Of a stretch of 31,723 nucleotides of DNA, positions 7,227 to 13,685 are shown in pieces. This DNA comes from Firmicutes bacterium UBA3930 (GTDB lineage Bacteria; Bacillota; Clostridia; Caldicoprobacterales; Caldicoprobacteraceae): the NCBI GenBank assembly GCA_002385885.1, contig DGEI01000009.1, positions 30,181 through 61,903 of the forward strand, given 5' to 3'. The position numbers and the translations under genes are program-made. The notes below the pieces were generated by a model, which did no database searches, was not told the DNA's origin, and saw only the letters and a list, made by a program, of their open reading frames with translations. How positions within the stretch are numbered: the stretch's first letter is position 1; every line of letters starts with the position of its first letter.

Positions 7227-8537
7227 ATGGTATTTTTCACCGGAATAGAAAAAATTGAGTATGAAGGGCCTGAGTCTAAAAATTTGCTTGCTTATAAGCA
7301 CTATAATCCCTCTGAAGTTGTTATGGGCAAAACTATGGAAGAACATCTCAGATTTGCGGTAGCGTATTGGCATACCTTTACAGGAGAAGGTACTGATCCA
7401 TTTGGTGACAAAAACATGATTAGGCCATGGGATAAGTACAAAGGTATGGATTTAGCCAAAGCCAGGGTAGAAGCAGCATTTGAGTTTTTTGAAAAACTGG
7501 GTGTACCGTTTTTCTGCTTCCATGACAGGGATATTGCTCCTGAAGGCGATAATTTAATTGAGACCAATGCAAATCTTGACAAGATAGTTGCTATGATCAA
7601 GGACTACATGAGGACCAGCAATACCAAATTATTGTGGAACACCTCGAATATGTTTACCCATCCAAGATATGTTCATGGTGCAGCCACCTCCTGTAATGCC
7701 GATGTATTTGCCTATGCGGCAGCGCAGGTCAAAAAGAGCCTTGAGATCGCTGTTGAATTAGGCGCTGAAAACTATGTGTTCTGGGGAGGAAGAGAAGGGT
7801 ACGAAACACTGCTCAACACTGATATGAAGCTTGAATTGGACAATCTGGCGAGATTCTTACATATGGCTGTTGATTATGCAAAAGAAATCGGGTTTACAGG
7901 GCAGTTCTTGATTGAGCCTAAGCCAAAAGAACCAACAAAGCATCAGTATGATTTTGATGCTGCAACTACCATTGCATTCTTGAAAACATACGGATTAGAT
8001 GATCATTTCAAGCTGAATATTGAAGCCAACCACGCTACATTGGCGGGACATACTTTCCATCATGAACTGAGGGTGGCCGCCATTAACGGAATGCTGGGTT
8101 CAATCGATGCTAACCAGGGCGATCTGATGTTAGGATGGGATACTGACGAATTCCCCACAGATTTGTATTTTACTACTTTGGCTATGTATGAAATATTGAA
8201 GGCCGGAGGTTTGACAAAGGGAGGAGTCAACTTCGACGCTAAAGTCAGAAGAGGTTCCTTCGAACCGGAAGACCTGTTCTACGCACATATTATTGGTATG
8301 GACTCATATGCAAAAGGCCTGAAGGTAGCTGCCAAATTAATTGAAGACAAAGTGATAGATAAATTTATCGAAGAGCGTTACAGCAGCTACAAGAGCGGAA
8401 TAGGTCTGGATATTGTAAGCGGAAAAGCCAATTTCCATACCCTGGAGCAGTACGCTTTGCAAAACCCAGTTATTAAGAATGTTTCCGGTAAGCAGGAGAT
8501 AATCAAATCACTGGTAAACCAGTACCTGTTTGGCTAA
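7227..8537 (+). CDS. xylA: Xylose isomerase
   Basis: A class II xylose isomerase of 436 residues, converting D-xylose to D-xylulose (often also D-glucose to D-fructose) in the cytoplasm. The catalytic pair H99 and D102 lie in FCFHDRDIAPEG. The family signature VFWGGREGYE is at 184-193. The two-metal site ligands are visible: E230 (IEPKPKEP), E266, H269, D294, D305, D307 and D337. GGAAGGAGTG stands about 9 bases before ATG. It starts 19 bases after the preceding dehydrogenase and is the last gene before the terminator at 8671-8718. No xylulokinase gene lies beside it, which is unusual for a xyl operon; the kinase must be elsewhere or the enzyme serves another pentose. Confidence 0.96.
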   Translation: MVFFTGIEKIEYEGPESKNLLAYKHYNPSEVVMGKTMEEHLRFAVAYWHTFTGEGTDPFGDKNMIRPWDKYKGMDLAKARVEAAFEFFEKLGVPFFCFHDRDIAPEGDNLIETNANLDKIVAMIKDYMRTSNTKLLWNTSNMFTHPRYVHGAATSCNADVFAYAAAQVKKSLEIAVELGAENYVFWGGREGYETLLNTDMKLELDNLARFLHMAVDYAKEIGFTGQFLIEPKPKEPTKHQYDFDAATTIAFLKTYGLDDHFKLNIEANHATLAGHTFHHELRVAAINGMLGSIDANQGDLMLGWDTDEFPTDLYFTTLAMYEILKAGGLTKGGVNFDAKVRRGSFEPEDLFYAHIIGMDSYAKGLKVAAKLIEDKVIDKFIEERYSSYKSGIGLDIVSGKANFHTLEQYALQNPVIKNVSGKQEIIKSLVNQYLFG

Positions 8538-8552
8538 AGAATTAGGAAGAAA

Positions 8553-8658
8553 TTCCCAGTACGCCGGGAAATGGTTCAATTATACCGAATGCTTGAATTG
8601 AACCTGCTAGAAACAGCCAGCTTTTTCGGCAGGAAAAACACCGATAGAGTGTTGGCTG
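8553..8658 (+). other. Structured intergenic segment after xylA
   Basis: Between the xylA stop and the terminator lie about 130 bases dense in inverted repeats: TTCCC/GGGAA (8553-8557, 8566-8570), GGTTCAATT/AATTGAACC (8573-8581, 8596-8604, perfect 9 bp), CCTGC/GCAGG (8603-8607, 8629-8633), CAGCCA/TGGCTG (8614-8619, 8653-8658) and AACAC/GTGTT (8637-8641, 8649-8653). Some arms overlap and would exclude each other. No coding potential is seen. It may be a structured 3' UTR or a small RNA; I do not recognise it. Confidence 0.35.
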
Positions 8659-8670
8659 AATGTGAATTTT

Positions 8671-8718
8671 AAAAAGTCGGTTGTCCCGTCCGGATATAGG
8701 CAGGACAACCGACTTTTT
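8671..8718. terminator. Bidirectional intrinsic terminator between xylA and thiD
   Basis: A perfect 16-bp stem (8671-8686 with 8703-8718) and a 16-base loop, starting with five A and ending in six T (8714-8719). The A run gives a T run on the other strand. It can therefore end both the plus-strand pentose operon and the minus-strand thiamine operon, whose stop is at 8758. Confidence 0.9.
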
Positions 8719-8757
8719 TATTGTTTTTTATGAGCGAAAACAAGTATTCCGGTGGTT

Positions 8758-9537
8758 TTACAGGCTATAGCAGTGGTTTAGCGGTCCCCGTCCCTTACCA
8801 ATGTCAAGGCCGGCTTTAATTGCGCCTGTTATATATTCTTTTGCGTTTTCTACGCTTTCCGAAATTGTGAGGCCAAGGGCGAGATTACAGGCGATAGCCG
8901 AGGATAGGGTGCATCCCGTACCGTGGGTATTGGGATTATCAATCTTTGGGGATTTCAGCCAAAAAGTCTTGCCTGCTGTAAAAAGTAAATCATCTGCACT
9001 GTCCTCAAGATGCCCGCCTTTTATAAGCACAGCGCCCTGTGTGAGGTTTGAGATTTTTTCGGCTGCTTTTTGCATATCGTCCCTGCATTTTATAGAAAAC
9101 CATGCCAGGTTTTCAGCTTCAGGAATATTTGGTGTTATTAACACGGCAAGAGGGAAAAGATGGTTTATCAGTGCGTCAACAGCATTGTCTTTGAGCAGCT
9201 TTCCGCCGCTTGTTGAAACCATGACAGGATCGACTACGATATTTTCTGCTTTGTATTCCCGGAGTTTTTTTGCTATAACGTATATAATATCTGTATTTGA
9301 TACCATCCCGATTTTCACTGCATCGGGCTTTATATCTTCGAAAATGCAGTCAAGCTGGTTGCCGACAAATTCAGGCGTGGCCTCCAGCACATCGTAAACA
9401 CCGGTGGTGTTCTGGGCTGTTAATGCGGTGATTACACTCATAGCGTACATTTTATGGGCGGTTATGGTTTTTATATCAGCCTGGATCCCCGCTCCGCCGC
9501 TGCAGTCAGAACCGGCTATAGTCAGTACTTTTTTCAT
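8758..9537 (-). CDS. thiD: Hydroxymethylpyrimidine/phosphomethylpyrimidine kinase
   Basis: A 259-residue ribokinase-fold enzyme that phosphorylates HMP and then HMP-phosphate to HMP-diphosphate, the pyrimidine donor for thiamine phosphate synthase. Visible hallmarks are the N-terminal TIAGSDCSGGAGIQAD (6-21), the VDPVMVSTSG loop (102-111), and the C-terminal anion-hole/catalytic HGTGCTLSSAI with C209. An upstream in-frame ATG exists at 9558, but the start at 9537 overlaps the previous stop in an ATGA arrangement with AAGGA about 10 bases upstream. It is the last gene of the thiM-thiE-HAD-thiD salvage operon and ends 40 bases before the shared terminator. Confidence 0.95.
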   Translation of the reverse strand: MKKVLTIAGSDCSGGAGIQADIKTITAHKMYAMSVITALTAQNTTGVYDVLEATPEFVGNQLDCIFEDIKPDAVKIGMVSNTDIIYVIAKKLREYKAENIVVDPVMVSTSGGKLLKDNAVDALINHLFPLAVLITPNIPEAENLAWFSIKCRDDMQKAAEKISNLTQGAVLIKGGHLEDSADDLLFTAGKTFWLKSPKIDNPNTHGTGCTLSSAIACNLALGLTISESVENAKEYITGAIKAGLDIGKGRGPLNHCYSL

Positions 9538-10187
9538 AATATCATCATCCTTTTCCAAACATTAAAAGAGTCCAGATAAAAATCTGCTGTTGATTTAATT
9601 TTCTCTTGATCCTCATGGGAGCTTTCATCATATACAGCAGTTACCAATAATCCGGCTGCCTTGGCACTTTTGATGGCATAAAGCGCATCTTCGAATACTA
9701 TTGTTTCGTATTTTGGCGTTTGTAGAAGTTCTAACGCTTTTATAAAGAATCCGGGATTATCTTTTCCCAGTTCTGCCTGTGAACATGTGAGTATGAACTT
9801 AAAATATTTCGCAACGTTTAGTCTTTCCAGCGCAGCTTTTGTGAGGTCATAATCGCTGGCAGTGGCAACGCACATCCTGATCCCATTATTGTAAAGATTA
9901 TCAAGAAAATGGATAACACCGGCTTTTAGCGGTATCGTAAACCGGTACTGATATTCAATCAATTCAAGAATTTCCTTTACTATTTCATCCGGACTTCCGG
10001 ATATTGAATATTCCTGTTTAAAGTATAAAGCCGATTGAGAAAGATCCATTACTTTGAGGATCTCGTTTATATTATCCGGAGGATTATGCCCTTTTTGTCT
10101 TAGGTATTCCGCCCCCACCCGATCCCAGAAAGGCATTGAATCCAACAGGGTCCCGTCCAGGTCAAAAATAGCTCCTTTTAATTTCAT
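9534..10187 (-). CDS. HAD-superfamily phosphatase in the thiamine operon
   Basis: A 217-residue HAD hydrolase of the beta-phosphoglucomutase-like subgroup with a helical cap. Motif I is FDLDGTL with D9 and D11; motif II has T109 (VATAS); motif III is K142 in GKDNPG; motif IV is E166-D167 (FEDAL). It sits between thiE and thiD with ATGA overlaps on both sides, so it is translationally coupled to thiamine genes. By context it may dephosphorylate a thiamine pathway intermediate, such as thiamine monophosphate or HMP-phosphate, or remove damaged intermediates. That is inference; HAD phosphatases are often promiscuous. Its own Shine-Dalgarno site is weak, in line with coupling. Confidence 0.85.
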   Translation of the reverse strand: MKLKGAIFDLDGTLLDSMPFWDRVGAEYLRQKGHNPPDNINEILKVMDLSQSALYFKQEYSISGSPDEIVKEILELIEYQYRFTIPLKAGVIHFLDNLYNNGIRMCVATASDYDLTKAALERLNVAKYFKFILTCSQAELGKDNPGFFIKALELLQTPKYETIVFEDALYAIKSAKAAGLLVTAVYDESSHEDQEKIKSTADFYLDSFNVWKRMMIL

Positions 10188-10831
10188 GACTTATAACCCA
10201 CCAACCTGGACGAAACCTGCCTTAATTCCCGGACCGCTTTTGTGATGTCATCCCGGGCGAATATAGCCGATACTACTGCAATACCGTCAATTCCTGTCCC
10301 TGCAAGTTTGATGGCATTATCCTTGTTAATTCCGCCAATGGCAACTACCGGTATTGATACTGCCTTGCAAATATTTCTGAGAGTTTCGAAAGACACTGTT
10401 TCCGCATCCGGCTTTGTGGAGGTGGGGAAAACGGATCCGACGCCAATATAGTCAGCGCCATTATTTTCTGCATTAACGGCCTGTTCCACAGTTTGGGCTG
10501 AAACGCCGAGTATTTTGTCCGGCCCAATAGTTTTCCTGACTTCCTTTGCGTCCATATCCTCCTGTCCTACATGGACTCCGTCAGCTCCACAGGCTATGGC
10601 AATATCAACGTTGTCGTTAATTACATAGGGGACTCTGTATTTGTCAGCTATTTTTTTAATATCCCTGGCAAGTTCAAGGAAAGAACTGAAATCCAGGTTT
10701 TTTTCACGCAACTGTAAGAATGTTACACCTGCTTTCAGCGCTTCTTCAACTGCGTTTGCAAGGGAACGGCCTTTGAGCCATGTACGATCGGTCACCGCGT
10801 ATAGAAGCATGGAAGATTTATCTGTTTTCAA
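10184..10831 (-). CDS. thiE: Thiamine phosphate synthase
   Basis: A 215-residue TIM-barrel enzyme that joins HMP-diphosphate with hydroxyethylthiazole phosphate to give thiamine monophosphate. Conserved stretches are LQLREK (39-44), INDNVDIA (71-78), GVHVGQ (85-90), the diphosphate-binding GVGSVFPTSTK (130-140), and VAIGGI. The start is a TTG at 10831: AAGGAGG at 10846-10840 lies 8 bases upstream, and the codons overlap the last 14 bases of thiM. An internal ATG (residue 8) lacks a ribosome site. The stop overlaps the HAD phosphatase start. Overlap on both sides indicates one transcript with coupled translation. Confidence 0.95.
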   Translation of the reverse strand: MKTDKSSMLLYAVTDRTWLKGRSLANAVEEALKAGVTFLQLREKNLDFSSFLELARDIKKIADKYRVPYVINDNVDIAIACGADGVHVGQEDMDAKEVRKTIGPDKILGVSAQTVEQAVNAENNGADYIGVGSVFPTSTKPDAETVSFETLRNICKAVSIPVVAIGGINKDNAIKLAGTGIDGIAVVSAIFARDDITKAVRELRQVSSRLVGYKS

Positions 10832-11642
10832 TTTTCATGCCTCCTTTTAGGGTATCTGCGTCCATTTTGCTTATGGCGTCAATCAGGTAGGTACGGTAAG
10901 AAGAAGTACCTGCATCGGTCTTTGCCAATTTATCATAAGCCAGCTCTCCGCTCAACCCAAAAGCGCAAACTGCAGCTGCGGCAGCATCCAGGTTATTGCC
11001 CGGATTCGCAGCGCAGTAAGCGGCAATCATAGCCGTTAACATGCAGCCGGTACCGGAAACTTTTGACATAATGCGATGTCCGTTGCGGATGACATATGCT
11101 TTATTTGAATCAGCAACAATATCGATAGCGCCGGTAACCGCTATTACAGACCCTGTTTGTGCGCTTAATTCTTTTACAAAAGCAATTGCTTCATCCAGGT
11201 TTTCGTCAGTTATGATGTCGCTTACATCGGCATCCACACCCTTTGTTGTTCCCTTTCCTCTTGATATGGTTTTTATCTCGGATACATTGCCGCGGATAAC
11301 CACAAACTTAACTTCTTTAAGAAGTTTAAAGGTGGTGTCGGTACGTAATGCCGATGCCCCGGTGCCTACTGGATCAAGTACCACGGGATGGGATAGTTCG
11401 TTTGCCCTTTTGCCTGTTTTGAGCATTGTTGCAATTGTTCTTTCATTCAGAGTACCGATATTTATAACCAAAGCATCGCAGATTGCGGTTATTTCCACGG
11501 CATCCCTTTCATCATCGGCCATAATAGGTGAACCACCGCAGGCCAAAAGGGTGTTTGCAACATCATTTACAGTGACATAATTTGTGATACAGTGGACCAA
11601 TGGAGTTTTTTCATAGACATTTTTCAGAATATTTTCAACCAT
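10818..11642 (-). CDS. thiM: Hydroxyethylthiazole kinase
   Basis: A 274-residue ribokinase-like enzyme that phosphorylates salvaged hydroxyethylthiazole. Hallmarks are ITNYVTVNDVAN (19-30), VVLDPVGTGAS (87-97), IRGNVSEI (116-123) and the catalytic VSGTGCMLTA with C200. The frame is open up to 11678, but ATG 11642 has AAAGGAGG seven bases upstream and gives the normal family N-terminus. It is first in the operon. With thiE and thiD but no thiC or thiG nearby, the operon looks like a salvage module for thiazole and pyrimidine. A strong hairpin (11667-11705) precedes its ribosome site; no TPP riboswitch is recognisable. Confidence 0.95.
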   Translation of the reverse strand: MVENILKNVYEKTPLVHCITNYVTVNDVANTLLACGGSPIMADDERDAVEITAICDALVINIGTLNERTIATMLKTGKRANELSHPVVLDPVGTGASALRTDTTFKLLKEVKFVVIRGNVSEIKTISRGKGTTKGVDADVSDIITDENLDEAIAFVKELSAQTGSVIAVTGAIDIVADSNKAYVIRNGHRIMSKVSGTGCMLTAMIAAYCAANPGNNLDAAAAAVCAFGLSGELAYDKLAKTDAGTSSYRTYLIDAISKMDADTLKGGMKIENR

Positions 11643-11666
11643 AGCAAAACCTCCTTTAAAGTAATG

Positions 11667-11705
11667 TGAACCCTGCATTTCTTTTCTGTTCCATGCAGCA
11701 GTTCA
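11667..11705 (-). promoter_or_regulatory. Leader hairpin before thiM
   Basis: TGAAC (11667-11671) pairs with GTTCA (11701-11705), and CTGCAT (11673-11678) with ATGCAG (11693-11698). The two stems are separated by a small internal loop and closed by a 14-base loop. The hairpin ends about 12 bases before the thiM Shine-Dalgarno site (11655-11648, minus strand). It has no T run, so it is not a simple terminator. The conserved TPP-riboswitch cores (CTGAGA and CCTGATCTGGATAATGCCAG) are absent from 11643-11893. Its regulatory role is unknown. Confidence 0.45.
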
Positions 11706-11855
11706 ATGCCTGGTAAAATGCGGGGAGGTGTTGCCCTTATTAACGGCCAATTTTAGGAATTAATTATGTGCAGCTAAATAATTTCATCCTATAGCAGGAT
11801 AAACCAACAAATGAAAAAGAAGGTAATTGTCTTATATGTGGAGGATAAGGAGGAG

Positions 11856-11892
11856 GAAAAATAAAGGGGAAGTGCCAAAATAGGTACTCCCC
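11856..11892 (-). terminator. Intrinsic terminator of the 65-residue gene
   Basis: On the minus strand GGGGAGTACC pairs with the GGCACTTCCCC arm (11892-11883 with 11876-11866) with one bulged base and one G-T pair. A six-base loop closes it and TTTATTTTT follows. It begins two bases after the stop of the small gene, which supports that gene being transcribed. Confidence 0.8.
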
Positions 11893-11893
11893 A

Positions 11894-12091
11894 TCATTTA
11901 TCAATAAAAAAATTCCCTACGTTGGCATTATCCAAATCAGGTTCAAAGGGTCGAAGCTGTATCCGCTTCCTCTCAGCCTGCAACACAAGCTCCCCTGCAA
12001 TATTAAGTTTACTTGATTTTATCATAATACTTCCATGACTGTCAATTATAAATGTTTGATCATCTATACGCTTATAGGTTAATATATTCAT
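11894..12091 (-). CDS. Small protein of unknown function (65 residues)
   Basis: I do not recognise this protein. It has 65 residues, mixed charge and no membrane segment or signal peptide. Alternating hydrophobic residues (TFIIDSHGSIMIKSSKLNIAGELVLQ) suggest a small beta-rich fold. The start codon is ATG 12091 with only a weak GGGA about 6 bases upstream. A clear intrinsic terminator begins just after its stop, which favours a real gene over a chance frame. It lies between the thiamine operon and tRNA-Arg and is divergent from the tRNA, which starts 72 bases away. It could be a degraded remnant of a larger gene. Confidence 0.5.
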   Translation of the reverse strand: MNILTYKRIDDQTFIIDSHGSIMIKSSKLNIAGELVLQAERKRIQLRPFEPDLDNANVGNFFIDK

Positions 12092-12123
12092 GCATTTCCC
12101 ATAAACTTAGCAGCTGCAAATTA

Positions 12124-12153
12124 TTGATTTAGTATATGACGGTGTGGTATAAT
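12124..12153 (+). promoter_or_regulatory. Promoter of tRNA-Arg
   Basis: TTGATT (12124-12129) and a consensus TATAAT (12148-12153) are 18 bases apart. TG at 12145-12146 makes it an extended -10. The tRNA begins 10 bases after the -10 box. Confidence 0.8.
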
Positions 12154-12163
12154 AAAAACACAG

Positions 12164-12239
12164 GCGCCTGTAGCTCAGCGGATAGAGTGTTCGACTCCGA
12201 CTCGAAAGGCCGCAGGTTCAAGTCCTGCCAGGCGCACCA
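12164..12239 (+). tRNA. tRNA-Arg (anticodon CCG)
   Basis: A 76-base cloverleaf. The acceptor stem GCGCCTG pairs with CAGGCGC (7 bp). The D-stem GCTC/GAGT has one G-U pair. The anticodon stem TTCGA/TCGAA holds the loop CTCCGAC, giving anticodon CCG, which reads CGG (Arg). The T-arm is GCAGG-TTCAAGT-CCTGC. The discriminator is A and the 3' CCA is encoded. It stands alone with its own promoter and a terminator hairpin at 12242-12266. Confidence 0.96.
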
Positions 12240-12241
12240 AA

Positions 12242-12266
12242 CCCGCTAGTCTCAAGGACTAGCGGG
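12242..12266 (+). terminator. Terminator of tRNA-Arg
   Basis: A perfect 10-bp stem CCCGCTAGTC/GACTAGCGGG with a five-base loop, two bases after the tRNA CCA end, followed by ATGTTTATATTTTT. The T run is interrupted but adequate. Confidence 0.82.
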
Positions 12267-12575
12267 ATGTTTATATTTTTGGAAAAATCAAATAACCCAT
12301 TTTTAACTCCTGGCAGGGACTTGTATTATTTGCATAGCTTTATGTTTTCCATGTTTAATGCTTTTCAACATATTTCCCATAGTAAAACTATAAAGATTGC
12401 TCAAGGCGATAAAATCATAATCATTTGTGCAATATTGTTACATTTTTGCATTTTATTCTGTTTTATCAATAATTAATAATTACGGTTTTTTGTAAAAATG
12501 GCAGCGGATTACCCTGTGTGTAATGCGGGAACTGTGATATAATTATATTACAATCATGTCGGATAAGGGATATAA
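12267..12575 (+). other. AT-rich intergenic stretch without a recognisable gene
   Basis: About 300 AT-rich bases between the tRNA terminator and the DUF5685 gene. A 69-codon frame starting at 12267 has no ribosome site, begins inside the terminator region and reads as low-complexity hydrophobic sequence, so it is not taken as a gene. The only signal is the extended -10 at 12535-12543. Confidence 0.6.
12535..12543 (+). promoter_or_regulatory. Extended -10 promoter of the DUF5685 gene
   Basis: TGATATAAT (TG at 12535-12536, TATAAT at 12538-12543) lies 33 bases before the start codon. The -35 region at the matching distance (TGTGTG) is weak, as is usual for extended -10 promoters. Confidence 0.6.
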
Positions 12576-13436
12576 ATGTTTGGTTATATTGAACCTTTAA
12601 AGCCGGAATTAAAGATAAAAGATTATGCCTGTTTCAGGAGTTATTACTGTGGGGTATGCAAAGCCCTTGGAAAGAGGTATAATTCCTTTAGCAGGTTTAC
12701 CGTTACCTATGATGCAGCTTTTCTGGCCCTGCTCAATTCTTCAATTGGAGAATATGATGAAACTATATGTTTTGAAAAGTGTATTGTAAATCCCTTCAGA
12801 TCCAGGCCGGTAGTAAAAGACAGCTGGGCGGTGGATTATGCTGCCATGATAAATGTAGTAATGGCGTATTATAAACTCATAGACAACTGGAGGGATGACA
12901 ATAACGTTTTTGCTTTGTTCGCTTCCAGGGCAATCAGGTCATGCAAAAACAAGGCGAAAGCTGCAAATCCCGGGGCATATAAAGAAGTATATGAACAGTT
13001 GAACAGGCTGCATTCAATTGAGAATGAGGGAATACGTTCCATTGATCATGCTTCCGACCCCTTCGGAAAGATGCTGTCTTTGTTGCTTTCATTACCGCAA
13101 CAGCAGAGGATGACCCGTAGGATTCTTGAGTGGATGGGATATAATTTAGGCAAATGGATATACCTGTTGGATGCGTATTCTGATATTGAAAATGATATAA
13201 AGTCCAACAGCTATAATGTATTGGTATTAAAGTACGGAAAAGACAGGACTCCATGGCGGATAAGAAATGACAGCCGCCAGGAGGTTGAATTTGTGCTTAA
13301 AACCTGCCTGGCTGAGATAGTAAAAGCCTATGAACTGCTGGATATAAAACAGAATGCAGAGCTGCTTGAGAATATTATTTACCTGGGTTTGGCTAATAAA
13401 ACAAGAACGATATTAAATGAAGCTTTTTGTTATTGA
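12576..13436 (+). CDS. DUF5685 family protein
   Basis: A 286-residue, mostly helical soluble protein. The N-terminal MFGYIEPLKPELK and the YYCGVCKALG motif (C25, C28) mark it as DUF5685, a Firmicutes family of unknown function. Further cysteines at 65 and 69 (CFEKC) could complete a metal site. Two Asp-rich helical motifs stand out: D103/D107/D108 (KLIDNWRDD) and D199/D203/D207 (LLDAYSDIENDIK). Their pattern and spacing recall the paired Mg-binding motifs of all-helical isoprenoid synthases, but that is my inference from pattern alone. AAGGGA precedes ATG by about 5 bases. It is a single gene with its own extended -10 promoter and a 250-base gap to the next gene. Confidence 0.8.
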   Translation: MFGYIEPLKPELKIKDYACFRSYYCGVCKALGKRYNSFSRFTVTYDAAFLALLNSSIGEYDETICFEKCIVNPFRSRPVVKDSWAVDYAAMINVVMAYYKLIDNWRDDNNVFALFASRAIRSCKNKAKAANPGAYKEVYEQLNRLHSIENEGIRSIDHASDPFGKMLSLLLSLPQQQRMTRRILEWMGYNLGKWIYLLDAYSDIENDIKSNSYNVLVLKYGKDRTPWRIRNDSRQEVEFVLKTCLAEIVKAYELLDIKQNAELLENIIYLGLANKTRTILNEAFCY

Positions 13437-13529
13437 TTCCGGCATTGCAGTCATTCAGAAACGAGCAGATGCCCTACTGATAAAAAACTACTTAAATATG
13501 GCAAAAAATGTACGAACGGCATTGATTGC

Positions 13530-13558
13530 TTGACTTAAATATAGAATGGTCATAGAAT
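13530..13558 (+). promoter_or_regulatory. Promoter of the PfkB kinase gene
   Basis: TTGACT (13530-13535) and TAGAAT (13553-13558) with a 17-base spacer form a near-consensus promoter. Transcription from here would give a leader of about 120 bases, containing a CAGGG/CCCTG hairpin (13574-13587) and a short tandem repeat (13641-13664). Confidence 0.7.
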
Positions 13559-13640
13559 TAAAATAAAAACAAGCAGGGTTGTCCCTGTTAGTATGCTTCG
13601 GGGAAGGGAACTGAATGTTTTACAATTAATACCAGGAAGA

Positions 13641-13664
13641 GTATATAGTAAAGGTATATAGTAA
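13641..13664 (+). repeat. Direct repeat in the kinase leader
   Basis: GTATATAGTAA occurs twice (13641-13651 and 13654-13664), a 13-base period with a two-base gap, ending 9 bases before the Shine-Dalgarno site GAGGTGA (13674-13680). It could be a regulator site or a slippage product; nothing further can be told. Confidence 0.5.
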
Positions 13665-13685
13665 TGGTTGTCAGAGGTGAATATC

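Noticed and set aside
2359..8537. Assignment of the operon as a D-apiose pathway
   Set aside because: The split transketolase fits, but xylA is a genuine class II xylose isomerase of full length and no apulose kinase is present; kept only as an alternative.
11643..11893. TPP riboswitch before thiM
   Set aside because: Expected from the gene type, but the conserved core sequences could not be found on the minus strand; only the 11667-11705 hairpin is present.
12267..12476. 69-codon plus-strand frame after tRNA-Arg
   Set aside because: Starts at the end of the tRNA terminator, has no Shine-Dalgarno site and reads as AT-rich low-complexity hydrophobic sequence.
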